NCBI RefSeq assembly: GCF_030846775.1 | Contig: NZ_CP132910.1 | Location: 3,971,001 to 4,035,000 of the forward strand | Direction: 5' to 3' | DNA: 64,000 bases | Source of the DNA: Geothrix sp. 21YS21S-2 | GTDB taxonomy: Bacteria > Acidobacteriota > Holophagae > Holophagales > Holophagaceae | Shown here: piece after piece, positions 9,386-17,961 of the stretch | How positions within the stretch are numbered: position 1 is the stretch's first letter | How the letters are laid out: every line of letters starts with the position of its first letter | Notes under the pieces: generated by a model | Told to the model about the DNA's origin: nothing | Seen by the model: only the letters and a program-made list of their open reading frames with translations | The model's database searches: none | Translations under genes and position numbers: made by a program

Positions 9386-10384
9386 ATGCCCACGACTCCC
9401 ATCTCCGCAGCGGAACTCGCCGAACGCCTGGGGGGCGACCTCCGGAACTGCCCCGGGGACCGGGTCCTGGGCGAAGTGCTGCCCCTGGACCAGGCCGGCC
9501 CGGGGTCCGTGAGCTTCCTGGCCAACCCCAAGTACCACGCCCGGGCCCTGCAGAGCGCGGCCGGGCTCATCCTGGTGGACCCCGGCACCGACCTGGGGGA
9601 CCGTCCCCAGCTGGTCATGAAGAACGCCTACTGGGGCTTCGCCCAGGCCCTGGGGTGGCTGAACCCCGAGCCCGAGACCGAGTGGTGCGACCGTCCCGTG
9701 CACCCCTCCGCGAAGCTCGGCCTGGACTGCAAGGTGGGCCACGGCTCCACCATCGGCGCCCGGACCGTGGTGGGCGACGGGGCCCGCATCCATCCCGGCG
9801 TCCACATCGCCGAGGACTGCGTGCTCGGCGCCGGCTGCGAGCTCTTTCCCGGCGTCGTGCTCTACCGCAGGACCGTGCTGGGCGACCGCGTGCGCATCCA
9901 CGCCAACGCCGTGCTGGGCTCGGACGGCTTCGGCTACGTGCCGGTGCAGGGCGTCCACATGAAGATCCCCCAGGTGGGCTGGGTGGAGGTGGGCGACGAC
10001 GTGGAGATCGGCGCCGCGAGCACCGTGGACCGCGGGGCGCTCGGACCCACCCGCATCGGCGCCGGCACCAAGATCGACAACCTCTGCCAGGTCGCCCACA
10101 ACGTCCAGGTGGGCGAGCACTGCGTCCTCGCCTCCATGACCGGCATCTCAGGCAGCACCACCCTGGGCGACCACGTGACCCTGGCCGGCAAGGTGGGAAC
10201 CGCGGGCCACATCCACATCGGCCGCGGCAGCACGCTCACCGGCAACACGATGGTGGGCAAGGACGTGCCCGACAACAGCTTCATGTCCGGCTACCTGGCG
10301 CGGCCCCACCGGCAGTGGCTGGAGTGCCAGGCCGCCCTGAACCGCCTCCCGGCGATCCTCAAGGCCCTCAAGGCCAAGGCCTGA
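9386..10384 (+). CDS. lpxD: UDP-3-O-(3-hydroxyacyl)glucosamine N-acyltransferase
   Basis: This 332-residue enzyme performs the third step of lipid A synthesis, adding the N-linked 3-hydroxyacyl chain. An N-terminal uridine-binding domain (ISAAELAERLGGDL, and later GSVSFLANPKYHARAL) is followed by a left-handed beta helix of hexapeptide repeats. The catalytic histidine region is TKIDNLCQVAHNVQVGEHC and the C-terminal helical tail ends in KALKAKA. Its presence supports an outer membrane with lipopolysaccharide. The ribosome binding site is AAAGGACG. The stop codon overlaps the next start (TGATG). Confidence 0.96.
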   Translation: MPTTPISAAELAERLGGDLRNCPGDRVLGEVLPLDQAGPGSVSFLANPKYHARALQSAAGLILVDPGTDLGDRPQLVMKNAYWGFAQALGWLNPEPETEWCDRPVHPSAKLGLDCKVGHGSTIGARTVVGDGARIHPGVHIAEDCVLGAGCELFPGVVLYRRTVLGDRVRIHANAVLGSDGFGYVPVQGVHMKIPQVGWVEVGDDVEIGAASTVDRGALGPTRIGAGTKIDNLCQVAHNVQVGEHCVLASMTGISGSTTLGDHVTLAGKVGTAGHIHIGRGSTLTGNTMVGKDVPDNSFMSGYLARPHRQWLECQAALNRLPAILKALKAKA

Positions 10385-11262
10385 TGCTCCACCGGCTCGT
10401 CTACGCGGACTGGGAGAATCCCCCCGACGCCATGGACTTCGAGGCCCCGTACGAGGACGTGCTGGCCGAGATCCGCGCCCTCCTGCCCGGGGTCCTGGCG
10501 GGCCGGGACGCCGCCCTGGCCGACCCCGCGGCGGCCCCGGCCCCGTTCTGGGACGCCTGCATGAAGCTGTACCTGCTCACCCCGGCCCTGGTGAACGTGG
10601 CCCTCAACTACAAGATCTGCGTGGAACAGGGTCTGCCCCTGCATCCCACGTACTACTTCGAGGTGTCGGAAAGGAGCCGGTTCCAGGCCCACTATCCGCC
10701 CCTCATGGTCGAGCACGCCAACCGGATCTTCCTGGATTCCATCGCCACGGCCCGGGCCCTCTACGCCCTGACGGACGAGGCCCCCGCCGCGCTCAGGCGC
10801 TTCCGGAAGGCCCTGCCCGAAGTCCTGCGCGGGTTCGTCTACGCCAACGCCAAGGACAAGTACACCTGGCGGGCCTCCAATCCCAAGTGGATCAGGAGCC
10901 TGGCCGACTCCGTGACGGCGTCCTTCCGGCCCGCGGTGGTGGTGGGCGCGGCCCACGGGTCCATCATGTCGGGCCTGGTGTTCGCCACCCTGGTGGATGC
11001 CCCCTTGTATTTCGTGCGCTTCTCCATGTTCAAGCGCAACGACCAGGACCCCATCCTGGCAGGGAGCGACCTGGCCCACCTCGCCGCGTTCCGGCAGGGC
11101 CCCGCGCTCCTCTTCGACGAGGACGTGGCCAAGGGCACGACGCTCACGAGGTTCGAGGAGGTGATGAAGCCGCTGTTCCTCGAATCGCACACGGGGAGCG
11201 TGCTCAGACACGTGCTGAGCCCCTGCAGGCCCGAGTTCATCGGGCATGCCTGGAGCGACTAG
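10384..11262 (+). CDS. Phosphoribosyltransferase-like protein of unknown function
   Basis: The 292-residue product is translationally coupled to lpxD by a one-base overlap. Near the C-terminus, ALLFDEDVAKGTTLTRFEEV resembles the PRPP-binding loop of type I phosphoribosyltransferases: four hydrophobic residues, an acidic pair and a Gly-Thr turn. The preceding strand PAVVVGAAHGSIMSGLVFA fits the core fold. The N-terminal 150 residues show no motif I recognise and no signal peptide. The role is unknown. Placement after lpxD may only reflect shared transcription. Confidence 0.6.
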   Translation: MLHRLVYADWENPPDAMDFEAPYEDVLAEIRALLPGVLAGRDAALADPAAAPAPFWDACMKLYLLTPALVNVALNYKICVEQGLPLHPTYYFEVSERSRFQAHYPPLMVEHANRIFLDSIATARALYALTDEAPAALRRFRKALPEVLRGFVYANAKDKYTWRASNPKWIRSLADSVTASFRPAVVVGAAHGSIMSGLVFATLVDAPLYFVRFSMFKRNDQDPILAGSDLAHLAAFRQGPALLFDEDVAKGTTLTRFEEVMKPLFLESHTGSVLRHVLSPCRPEFIGHAWSD

Positions 11263-11272
11263 GCATCCCTCC

Positions 11273-11407
11273 CGGCGAACCTCGGCCCCTCGTCCACCTC
11301 GGCGATGCATTCTGTTCCCAAAACCAAGCGGCGCATCAAATCGATGCGCCGCTGGAGTGGGGAAGAGAAAGGCATCGCCGAGGTGGACGAGGGGCCGAGG
11401 TTCGCCG
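11273..11407. repeat. Long nested inverted repeat between convergent genes
   Basis: Arms 11273-11308 and 11372-11407 are perfect 36-bp reverse complements. In the 63 bp between them is a second perfect hairpin, 11327-11337 pairing with 11343-11353 (11 bp, 5-nt loop). The structure lies between the PRTase-like gene (stop 11262) and malic enzyme (stop 11429 on the other strand), so it could end transcription in both directions. It is far longer than ordinary terminators and has no T-run. Confidence 0.9.
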
Positions 11408-11428
11408 TGAAAAGATGGGGAAGGGACG

Positions 11429-13141
11429 TTAGCCGGCGCGGTAGGGGGTGAAGTGGGGATCCCACTGCGCGCGGAGCACGGTCTTCTCGATGGTGGCGTC
11501 GTCCATGATCCGGCCCAGGCCCTCCTCGCGGGCCTGGCGGGCCACGGCGACGGCCACGGCGGTGGAGACCTTGCGAATGTCCTCCATCTCCGGGAGCATC
11601 ATGCCCTGGGCCTCCTGCTCGGGCGTGACCATCTCGCTGATGGCGCGGCTCGCGGCCAGGAGCATGCCGTCGGTGATCTTGGAGGCCTTGGCCACCAGGG
11701 CGCCCAGGCCCACGCCGGGGAAGATGTACATGTTGTTGCACTGGGAGGACCGCAGCACCTGGCCCTTCCACTCCATGGGCGGGAAGGGACTGCCGCAGGC
11801 CACGAGGCCCTTGCCGTCCGTGGCCTTCCACACCTGCTCGGGAGTGGCCTCGCACTTGGAGGTGGGGTTGCTCAGGGCGAAGACGATGGGGCGGTCCGTC
11901 ACCTTGGCCACCTCCTGGAGGATGGCTTCGCTGAACAGGCCGGTCTGGGCGGTGACGCCGACGAGCACCGTGGGCCGGCCGTTGCGCACCACGTCGAGCA
12001 TGCCGATCTTCCCGGGGGCGTCCAGCTTCCAGCCGGCCACCGCCGCGCGGCGCTGGGCCATGGGGCGCTGGGGTTCCTCGAGAAGCGGGTCGTCCTCCAC
12101 CAGGAGGCCCTGCATGTCGATGCAGAAGACCCGGGCGCGGGCTTCCTCGTCCGAAAGTCCCTCCGCCTTGAGGGCGGCCTGGATGTTCATGGAGATGCCG
12201 GTGCCCGCCTGGCCCATGCCCACGATCATGTACCGCTCGTCGCTGAAGCGGCTCTTCTTGATGCGCATGGCGGTCATGAGGGCGGCCAGGGACGTGGAGC
12301 CGGTGCCCTGGATGTCGTCGTTGAAGGAGAGGATCCGGTCCTTGTAGCGCTCGAGGTTCTTGAAGGCGGTGGACTTGCCGAAGTCCTCCCACTGCAGGAG
12401 CGCGTCGGGGAAGTGGCGCTTCACGGCCATCACGAAGGTCTCGACGATCTTCTCGTATTCTTCGCCGCGCAGGCGGGGCTGACGGTAGCCCAGGTAGTAG
12501 GGGTCGTCCAGGAGCCGCTGGTTGTTGGTGCCGACGTCCAGGCACACCGGGAGGCATACGTGGGGATGCAGGCCGCCGGCGGCCACGTAGAGGCTCACCT
12601 TGCCCACGGGGATGCCCATGCCGTCCGAGCCCAGGTCCCCCAGGCCCAGGATGCGCTCGCCGTCGGTGACCACGATGAGGTTGACCATGGGCAGGGTGAT
12701 GTTCTTGAGCAGGGTGTCGATGTGGTCGATGTTCTCGGGCGTGATGTAGACGCCCCGGAAGCGCCGCTGGATGCTGCTCATCTGCAGGCAGGCCGTGCCG
12801 ACGGTGGGGGTGTAGACGATGGGCACCATCTCCTTGAGGTGGTCGGTGACCAGCTTGTAGAAGATCACCTCGCTGCGGTCCTGCAGGGCCACCAGAAAGA
12901 TGTATTTTTCAAGATCATCCGGCTTGTGATTGAACGCCTCGTAGGCTCGGCTGACCTGGTGCTCCAGGGGCAGGATCGCGGAGCGCACCAGGCCCTCCAG
13001 CCCGAGGGTCAGGCGCTCCTCCTTGGTGAAGCTGGCGGCCTTGTTGAGATGGGGGTCGTTGAGGAGCTGGCGGCCACGGGCGTAAACCTCGTAGTACTCC
13101 TCGCCCGTCATGGGGTCGATCTTGAAGGCGAAAGTCTTCAT
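11429..13141 (-). CDS. NAD(P)-dependent malic enzyme (large, MaeA/eukaryote-like type)
   Basis: This enzyme decarboxylates malate to pyruvate with reduction of NAD(P). The 570-residue reading from the ATG at 13141 has an AGGAGA site at good spacing; the frame stays open 18 codons further upstream without a ribosome binding site. Family motifs include YTPTVGTACLQMS, VTDGERILGLGDLGSDGMGI with the GxGDxG dinucleotide site, FNDDIQGTGSTSLAALMTAM and MIVGMGQAGTGISMNIQAAL. The length matches the ~560-residue ME class rather than the MaeB-PTA fusions. It is convergent with the lpxD operon and divergent from the Fe-S/NrfD operon. Confidence 0.95.
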   Translation of the reverse strand: MKTFAFKIDPMTGEEYYEVYARGRQLLNDPHLNKAASFTKEERLTLGLEGLVRSAILPLEHQVSRAYEAFNHKPDDLEKYIFLVALQDRSEVIFYKLVTDHLKEMVPIVYTPTVGTACLQMSSIQRRFRGVYITPENIDHIDTLLKNITLPMVNLIVVTDGERILGLGDLGSDGMGIPVGKVSLYVAAGGLHPHVCLPVCLDVGTNNQRLLDDPYYLGYRQPRLRGEEYEKIVETFVMAVKRHFPDALLQWEDFGKSTAFKNLERYKDRILSFNDDIQGTGSTSLAALMTAMRIKKSRFSDERYMIVGMGQAGTGISMNIQAALKAEGLSDEEARARVFCIDMQGLLVEDDPLLEEPQRPMAQRRAAVAGWKLDAPGKIGMLDVVRNGRPTVLVGVTAQTGLFSEAILQEVAKVTDRPIVFALSNPTSKCEATPEQVWKATDGKGLVACGSPFPPMEWKGQVLRSSQCNNMYIFPGVGLGALVAKASKITDGMLLAASRAISEMVTPEQEAQGMMLPEMEDIRKVSTAVAVAVARQAREEGLGRIMDDATIEKTVLRAQWDPHFTPYRAG

Positions 13142-13234
13142 GGTCCGGTCTCCTGCCTGAAAAAGGTTCCGGACCATCTTATCCCTTTTGTCCACCGATT
13201 CCGGGCCGCCTTATCGCCCGGCCAGCCCGAATTG

Positions 13235-13250
13235 GGTGATCGCCATCACA
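13235..13250. promoter_or_regulatory. Candidate CRP/FNR-family operator
   Basis: The sequence GGTGA-N6-TCACA is a near-perfect dyad close to the CRP-type consensus TGTGA-N6-TCACA, with one mismatch. It lies in the divergent region between malic enzyme (start 13141) and the Fe-S operon (start 13377) and could serve either. A single 16-bp match is weak evidence. Confidence 0.35.
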
Positions 13251-13376
13251 TAAAACGACCTCTTTGTCGTGAAAGGAGTAATATCAGGGAATCCAGCGAC
13301 ATAGGCTTGAGATCTAACCCCTGCCGCCCGACGAAAGACCCCGCAAAGGTTCAGTAATCTTCATTTGGAGACATCC

Positions 13377-14141
13377 ATGGGTCAGAAAAAAGCACTGCTG
13401 ATCGATATCACGCTCTGCATCGGCTGCAACGCATGCCAGGCCGCTTGCAAGACCGAGAACAAGCTGCCGGAAGGGGACGAAAAGGCCCTCTCCCTGAGTG
13501 CCTTCACCGCCCTGAGCGAGCATGACGGCCTCTTCGTGAGGCACATGTGCCAGCACTGCGATATTCCTACCTGCGTGTCCGCTTGCCCGGTCGCAGCCCT
13601 GAAGAAGCAGGCCGACGGCCCGGTCCTCTACGACGGCGAGAAGTGCATCGGCTGCAGGTATTGCATGCAGGCGTGCCCCTTCCACATCCCCCGCTACGAA
13701 TGGAAGAGCACCCGGCCGGGGATCAAGAAGTGCATCCTGTGCGCCCCCCGCCTGGACAAGGGCCTGCCCACCGCCTGCGCCGAGGCCTGCCCGACCGGGG
13801 CCACGAAGTTCGGCGACCGGAACGATCTGCTCATCGAAGCCACGAACCGGATCACCGCCGATCCCGGCAAGTTCGTGCCCAAGATCTACGGCAAGTCCGA
13901 TGTGGGCGGCACCTCCGTCCTCTACATCAGCCCGGTCCCCTTCGAGAAGCTGGGCTTCGACACCCACCTGGGCCAGGAACCCATGCCCGTCCTGACCATG
14001 AACGCCCTGTCCAAGGTACCCAACGTCGTCGGCGTCGGGAGCGTCATGCTCGCCGGCATCTGGTGGATCACCAACCGCCGTGAGGACGTCGCCCGCAAGG
14101 AAGACCCGAAGCACGACTCCAACCACAAGAACCGGGGTTAA
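13377..14141 (+). CDS. Four-cluster ferredoxin-like electron-transfer subunit (HybA/HmcB/DmsB-like) with C-terminal membrane anchor
   Basis: The 254-residue protein has four cysteine clusters of the DmsB/HybA fold: CIGCNACQAAC, CQHCDIPTCVSAC, CIGCRYCMQAC, and CILC followed by CAEACPTGA. These predict four [4Fe-4S] centres. There is no Tat or Sec signal at the N-terminus (GQKKALLIDITLC), unlike HybA, so the clusters probably face the cytoplasm. A C-terminal hydrophobic segment (VVGVGSVMLAGIWWI, about residues 213-230) anchors it. The start at 13377 uses GGAGA; a TTG four codons upstream is weaker. It is followed at 2 bp by the NrfD-like partner. Confidence 0.9.
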   Translation: MGQKKALLIDITLCIGCNACQAACKTENKLPEGDEKALSLSAFTALSEHDGLFVRHMCQHCDIPTCVSACPVAALKKQADGPVLYDGEKCIGCRYCMQACPFHIPRYEWKSTRPGIKKCILCAPRLDKGLPTACAEACPTGATKFGDRNDLLIEATNRITADPGKFVPKIYGKSDVGGTSVLYISPVPFEKLGFDTHLGQEPMPVLTMNALSKVPNVVGVGSVMLAGIWWITNRREDVARKEDPKHDSNHKNRG

Positions 14142-14143
14142 GC

Positions 14144-15316
14144 ATGAAAACCTTCAAATTCCCCCGCATCACCTTCTGGGGCCTGGTCGCCACCACCCTG
14201 ATCGTCCTCGGCGTAGGCGCCGCCATCGCCCGGTTCACCCTGGGCCTGGGCGCCACCACGAACCTCACCGACGAGTTCCCCTGGGGCCTCTGGATCGGCT
14301 TCGACTTCCTGGGCATCGGGCTGGCGGCGGCCGGCTTCACCATCGTCGCGGCGGTGCACCTCTTCCACGCCAAGGCCTACGAGCCCATCGTGCGCCCTGC
14401 GATCCTGACCGCCTTCATCGGCTACCTCCTCGTGGTGCTGGTGCTCGTCATCGACCTGGGCCGCCCCGACCACTTCTGGCACCCCCTGGTGATGTGGAAC
14501 CACCATTCGGTGATGTTCGAGATCACCTGGTGCGTCATCCTCTACACCACGGTCCTGTCGGCCGAATTCGCGCCGATCGTGCTGGAGAAGTTCAACCTCC
14601 ACGCCCCCATCAAGTGGATCCACAGCGTGTCCCTGCCGCTGATGATCCTCGGCGTGCTGCTGTCCACCCTCCACCAGTCCTCCTTCGGCTCGCTCTACCT
14701 GATCGTGCCCAACCGGCTCCATCCGCTCTGGTACACGCCCCTGCTGCCCATCCTCTTCTTCATCTCCTGCATCGCCTCGGGCGTCTCGATGGTGATCCTG
14801 GAGACCCTCGTCCTGTCCCGGAGCGGCCGCACCCTGCTGCCCCCGGAACTCCGGGCCAACCTGGCCAAGATCACCGCCATCGCGCTGGCCGTGTACCTCG
14901 TGGTGCGCTTCCAGGACATGTTCACCCGCGGCGCCCTGGGCGAGCTCAAGCACCTGACCTACCACAGCACCGCGTTCTGGTTCGAGATCCTCGTGGGCTT
15001 CGTCATCCCCTTCATCCTGCTGATGTCCAACCGCATCCGCCACTCCCGGCGCGGCCTCTACGTCACCACCGTCATGGTGCTGGCGGGCTTCGCCGCCAAC
15101 CGCATGAACGTGGCCATCACCGGCCTGGAGAGCTATCCCACCCGCACCTACTTCCCGTCCCTTCTGGAAGTGCTCGTCATGACGGGCATCGCGGCCATCG
15201 GGTTCACGGCGTTCACCCTCATCGCCCGCTACCTCCCCATCTTCCCGGACGTGGCCCCTCCCGAGCCCGACGAACACCCGTTCTCCAGCCTCACCCCCGC
15301 GATGGAAGGGGAATGA
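14144..15316 (+). CDS. NrfD/HybB-type polytopic quinone-interacting membrane subunit
   Basis: This 390-residue protein has about ten hydrophobic segments and belongs to the NrfD/PsrC/HybB group, which passes electrons between the quinone pool and a partner Fe-S protein. Characteristic parts are the first membrane helix (TFWGLVATTLIVLGVGAAIA), WGLWIGFDFLGIGLAAAGFT, LDLGRP-like VIDLGRPDHFWHP and HQSSFGSLYLIVPNRLHPLW. The partner is the Fe-S protein 2 bp upstream. No molybdopterin enzyme, hydrogenase or cytochrome gene is adjacent, so the electron donor or acceptor is not identifiable here. Confidence 0.92.
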   Translation: MKTFKFPRITFWGLVATTLIVLGVGAAIARFTLGLGATTNLTDEFPWGLWIGFDFLGIGLAAAGFTIVAAVHLFHAKAYEPIVRPAILTAFIGYLLVVLVLVIDLGRPDHFWHPLVMWNHHSVMFEITWCVILYTTVLSAEFAPIVLEKFNLHAPIKWIHSVSLPLMILGVLLSTLHQSSFGSLYLIVPNRLHPLWYTPLLPILFFISCIASGVSMVILETLVLSRSGRTLLPPELRANLAKITAIALAVYLVVRFQDMFTRGALGELKHLTYHSTAFWFEILVGFVIPFILLMSNRIRHSRRGLYVTTVMVLAGFAANRMNVAITGLESYPTRTYFPSLLEVLVMTGIAAIGFTAFTLIARYLPIFPDVAPPEPDEHPFSSLTPAMEGE

Positions 15317-15317
15317 C

Positions 15318-16829
15318 ATGGGCACGCGCATCGGCACGCGCCTGATCCTGGGGGCCGGCCTGGTTTCGGCCCTGGCCATCGGGCTCATGGCGGGGCTGAT
15401 CATGCGCTCGCACAACGAAGGCCTGGTCTCCCAGCTCACCCGCAACGCCAACCAGCTGGGCGAGACCATCAAGAGCAGCACCCACTACGACATGCTCGAG
15501 AACCGCCGGGACGGCCTCCACAGGCAGATCCGGACGATGGGCACCCTGCGCGGGGAGGGCATCCGCAAGGTCCGGCTCTTCAACAAGGAGGGCCGGATCA
15601 TGTTCTCCTCGGACAGCGCGGAGATCGGCACCGCCGTGGACAAGCGCGGCGAGGCCTGCTACGCCTGCCACGCCGAGGGCCGCCCCCTGGAGAAGCTGGA
15701 CGTGAACGCCCGGGCCCGCGTCTACAGGGATGCCGACGGCACCCGGGTGCTGGGGATCATCAATCCCATTCCCAACGAGCCCTCCTGCTACACCGCCGAC
15801 TGCCACGCCCACGCCGCCTCCCAGCGCGTGCTGGGCGTCCTGGACGTGAACGTCTCCATGGCCGAGGCCGACAAGGAGATGGCCAGAGGCCGCCAGGTCA
15901 TGGCCGGCTTCGCGGCCCTGGCCATCCTCTGCAGCAGCCTCATCATCTGGTGGCTCAACCGCAAGCTGGTGGTCCGGCCCGTGGAGGCCCTCATGGAGGG
16001 CACCCTCCGGGTGGCCCAGGGCGACCTGGCCACGGTCATCAAGGTGGAGGGCCACCACGAGCTCAGCCATCTGGCCGAGGCCTTCAATGCGATGACGAGC
16101 CAGATTTCCGAAACCCGGCTCCAGCTCACCCAGGCCGACAAGCTCGCCTCCGTGGGCCGGCTCGCCGCGGGCATCGCCCACGAGATCAACAATCCCCTCA
16201 CCGGGGTCCTGACGTACGCCTCCCTCATGGCCAAGCGTCTTCCGGAAGGGGACCCCAACGCCGAGGACGTGGAGGTCATCGTCCGCGAGACCAAGCGCTG
16301 CCGGGCCATCATCAAGGAGCTCCTCGACTTCGCGCGGCCCGCCCCCCCCTCCCGCAGGCCGACGGACCTCAACGAGGTGGTGCGCCACTCCCTGGCCGTG
16401 GTGATGAACCAGCTGAGTCTCAATCACATCAACCTGGCCCTGGACCTCGCCCAGGACCTGCCGGAAGCCTACGCCGACGGCAACCAGGTGCAGCAGATCG
16501 CCGTGAACCTCCTCCTCAACGCCGCGGACGTCGTGCAGCCCGGAACCGGCCAGATCCGTCTGGCCACGCGGGTCTTCGACGACGCGTTCGTGGAGCTCCA
16601 GGTCACGGACAACGGCTCGGGCATCGCCCCCGAGGACCTGCCCCACCTCTTCGAACCCTTCTTCTCCACCAAGGGGAACCGCGGCACGGGCCTTGGCCTG
16701 GCCGTGACCTGGGGTATCGTGGAGAGTCACGGCGGCTCGATCGACGTCCAGACCGAACTGGGCAAGGGCACCACCTTCTCGATCCGCATCCCCATTCTCA
16801 ACCCTGAAGCCGGAATCTCCCCATCCTGA
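15318..16829 (+). CDS. Membrane sensor histidine kinase with c-type haem motifs in the periplasmic domain
   Basis: 503 residues: TM1 (about 9-30), periplasmic sensor (31-195), TM2 (196-213), HAMP (214-266), HisKA with phospho-acceptor His288 (AAGIAHEINNPLTGV), and a HATPase domain with N box NLLLNAADV, G1 DNGSGIAPEDL and G2 GTGLGLAVTWGI. The sensor contains CYACH (114-118), a haem c motif, and C157-YTAD-C162-H163, a CX4CH variant. Covalent haem makes redox or gas sensing likely, by analogy to haem-containing sensor kinases. It starts one base after the NrfD gene stop, so it is co-transcribed with the module it probably monitors. Confidence 0.9.
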   Translation: MGTRIGTRLILGAGLVSALAIGLMAGLIMRSHNEGLVSQLTRNANQLGETIKSSTHYDMLENRRDGLHRQIRTMGTLRGEGIRKVRLFNKEGRIMFSSDSAEIGTAVDKRGEACYACHAEGRPLEKLDVNARARVYRDADGTRVLGIINPIPNEPSCYTADCHAHAASQRVLGVLDVNVSMAEADKEMARGRQVMAGFAALAILCSSLIIWWLNRKLVVRPVEALMEGTLRVAQGDLATVIKVEGHHELSHLAEAFNAMTSQISETRLQLTQADKLASVGRLAAGIAHEINNPLTGVLTYASLMAKRLPEGDPNAEDVEVIVRETKRCRAIIKELLDFARPAPPSRRPTDLNEVVRHSLAVVMNQLSLNHINLALDLAQDLPEAYADGNQVQQIAVNLLLNAADVVQPGTGQIRLATRVFDDAFVELQVTDNGSGIAPEDLPHLFEPFFSTKGNRGTGLGLAVTWGIVESHGGSIDVQTELGKGTTFSIRIPILNPEAGISPS

Positions 16830-16843
16830 TAGGAGTCATTGCC

Positions 16844-17944
16844 ATGACCGTGCTGCTCGTAATAATCATGCTGCTCGCCTTCGTGGGCATCGACTACCTG
16901 GTGCGCGAGACCACCCGCCGGATGCGCGAGAAACGCCAGCGGGCCGCCCGCGAGGAGATCCTCAAGGTCGCCATCCGCCTGGACATCGCCGGCGAGGTCA
17001 AGACCCTCAAGCGCATCGAGGTCCCCGAGCCCCGCGCCCGCATCCTCGCCGTGGACGACGAAGGCATCGTGCTGGATTCCTTCCGCCGCATCCTCGTGCT
17101 GGAGGGCTACAACGTCGACACCGTCGAGAACGGCCCCGAGGCCCTGAACCTCGTCCAGCGCCACGACTACGACTTCGTCTTCACCGACCTGAAGATGCCC
17201 ATCATGGACGGCGTCGAGGTCGTCAAGGCCGTCAAGCACCTCCGTCCCGACGTGGACGTGGTCGTCATCACCGGCTACGCCACCATCGAGACCGCGGTGG
17301 AGACCATGAAGCACGGCGCCTCCGAATACGTGCAGAAGCCCTTCACCGCCGAGGAGCTCTCCGAATTCGTCAACCGCCTCCTGGTCAAGCGCCAGTCCCG
17401 CCTGGAAGGCCAGAAGGAGCCCACCGTCCGCATCGTCTCCCCCACCCAGGCCGAGAACGCCCCCGCCGGCGAGTACTGCGTCCCCGGCGGCTCCTTCATC
17501 TCCCCCGGCCACGCCTGGGTCCGCATCGAGCCCGACGGACAGGTGCGGGTCGGCGTTGACGACTTCGCGCACAAGGCCCTGGGCGAAGTGAGCGAGGTTG
17601 TCCTGCCCGATCCCGGCAAGACCTTCCAGGTGGGCGACCCCCTCTTCTCCTTCAAGCGCGGCGCCGAGGAGATCCGGTTCTTCGCCCCCATCACCGGGAA
17701 GGTGGTCGAGGACAACGCCCGGCTCAAGGCCGAGCCCTTCCTGGTGGCCAGCAGCCCCTACAAGGACGGCTGGGTCTGCCGCATCAAGCCCGCCGACCTG
17801 GCTTCCGAACTCGGCGCGCTGCGCATCGGCCGCCCCGTGGTCGAGTGGTACGGCGAGGAGATCAAGCGCCTGCGCGAGCTCAAGGTCGAGAACAACGGCC
17901 AGGACCTCGCCTGGGGCACCCTGGAGACCCGGTTCCTCAAGTAG
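16844..17944 (+). CDS. Membrane-anchored receiver domain fused to a GcvH-like domain
   Basis: The 366-residue protein begins with one hydrophobic segment (about 2-20) and a basic coiled stretch. A CheY-type receiver follows (about 65-180, phospho-acceptor Asp115 in FVFTDLKMPIMDG, lysine in EYVQKPF). The C-terminal domain (about 216-330) resembles glycine-cleavage H protein: SPGHAWVRIEPDGQVRVGVDD, LGEVSEVVLPDPGKTFQVGD, FFAPITGKVVEDN, YKDGWVCRIKPADL. Where GcvH has its lipoyl lysine, the loop reads FSFKRGAEEIRF and is about three residues longer, so lipoylation is doubtful. There is no DNA-binding domain. It is 14 bp downstream of the haem kinase, its obvious partner. Confidence 0.88.
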   Translation: MTVLLVIIMLLAFVGIDYLVRETTRRMREKRQRAAREEILKVAIRLDIAGEVKTLKRIEVPEPRARILAVDDEGIVLDSFRRILVLEGYNVDTVENGPEALNLVQRHDYDFVFTDLKMPIMDGVEVVKAVKHLRPDVDVVVITGYATIETAVETMKHGASEYVQKPFTAEELSEFVNRLLVKRQSRLEGQKEPTVRIVSPTQAENAPAGEYCVPGGSFISPGHAWVRIEPDGQVRVGVDDFAHKALGEVSEVVLPDPGKTFQVGDPLFSFKRGAEEIRFFAPITGKVVEDNARLKAEPFLVASSPYKDGWVCRIKPADLASELGALRIGRPVVEWYGEEIKRLRELKVENNGQDLAWGTLETRFLK

Positions 17945-17961
17945 AAGACCCGGAACGGAGA

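Noticed and set aside
6257-10120. 1287-residue minus-strand open frame
   Set aside because: It is antisense to the RND adaptor/pump and lpxD genes; its translation is low-complexity (His/Gly/Val/Asp-rich), as expected from GC-rich shadow frames.
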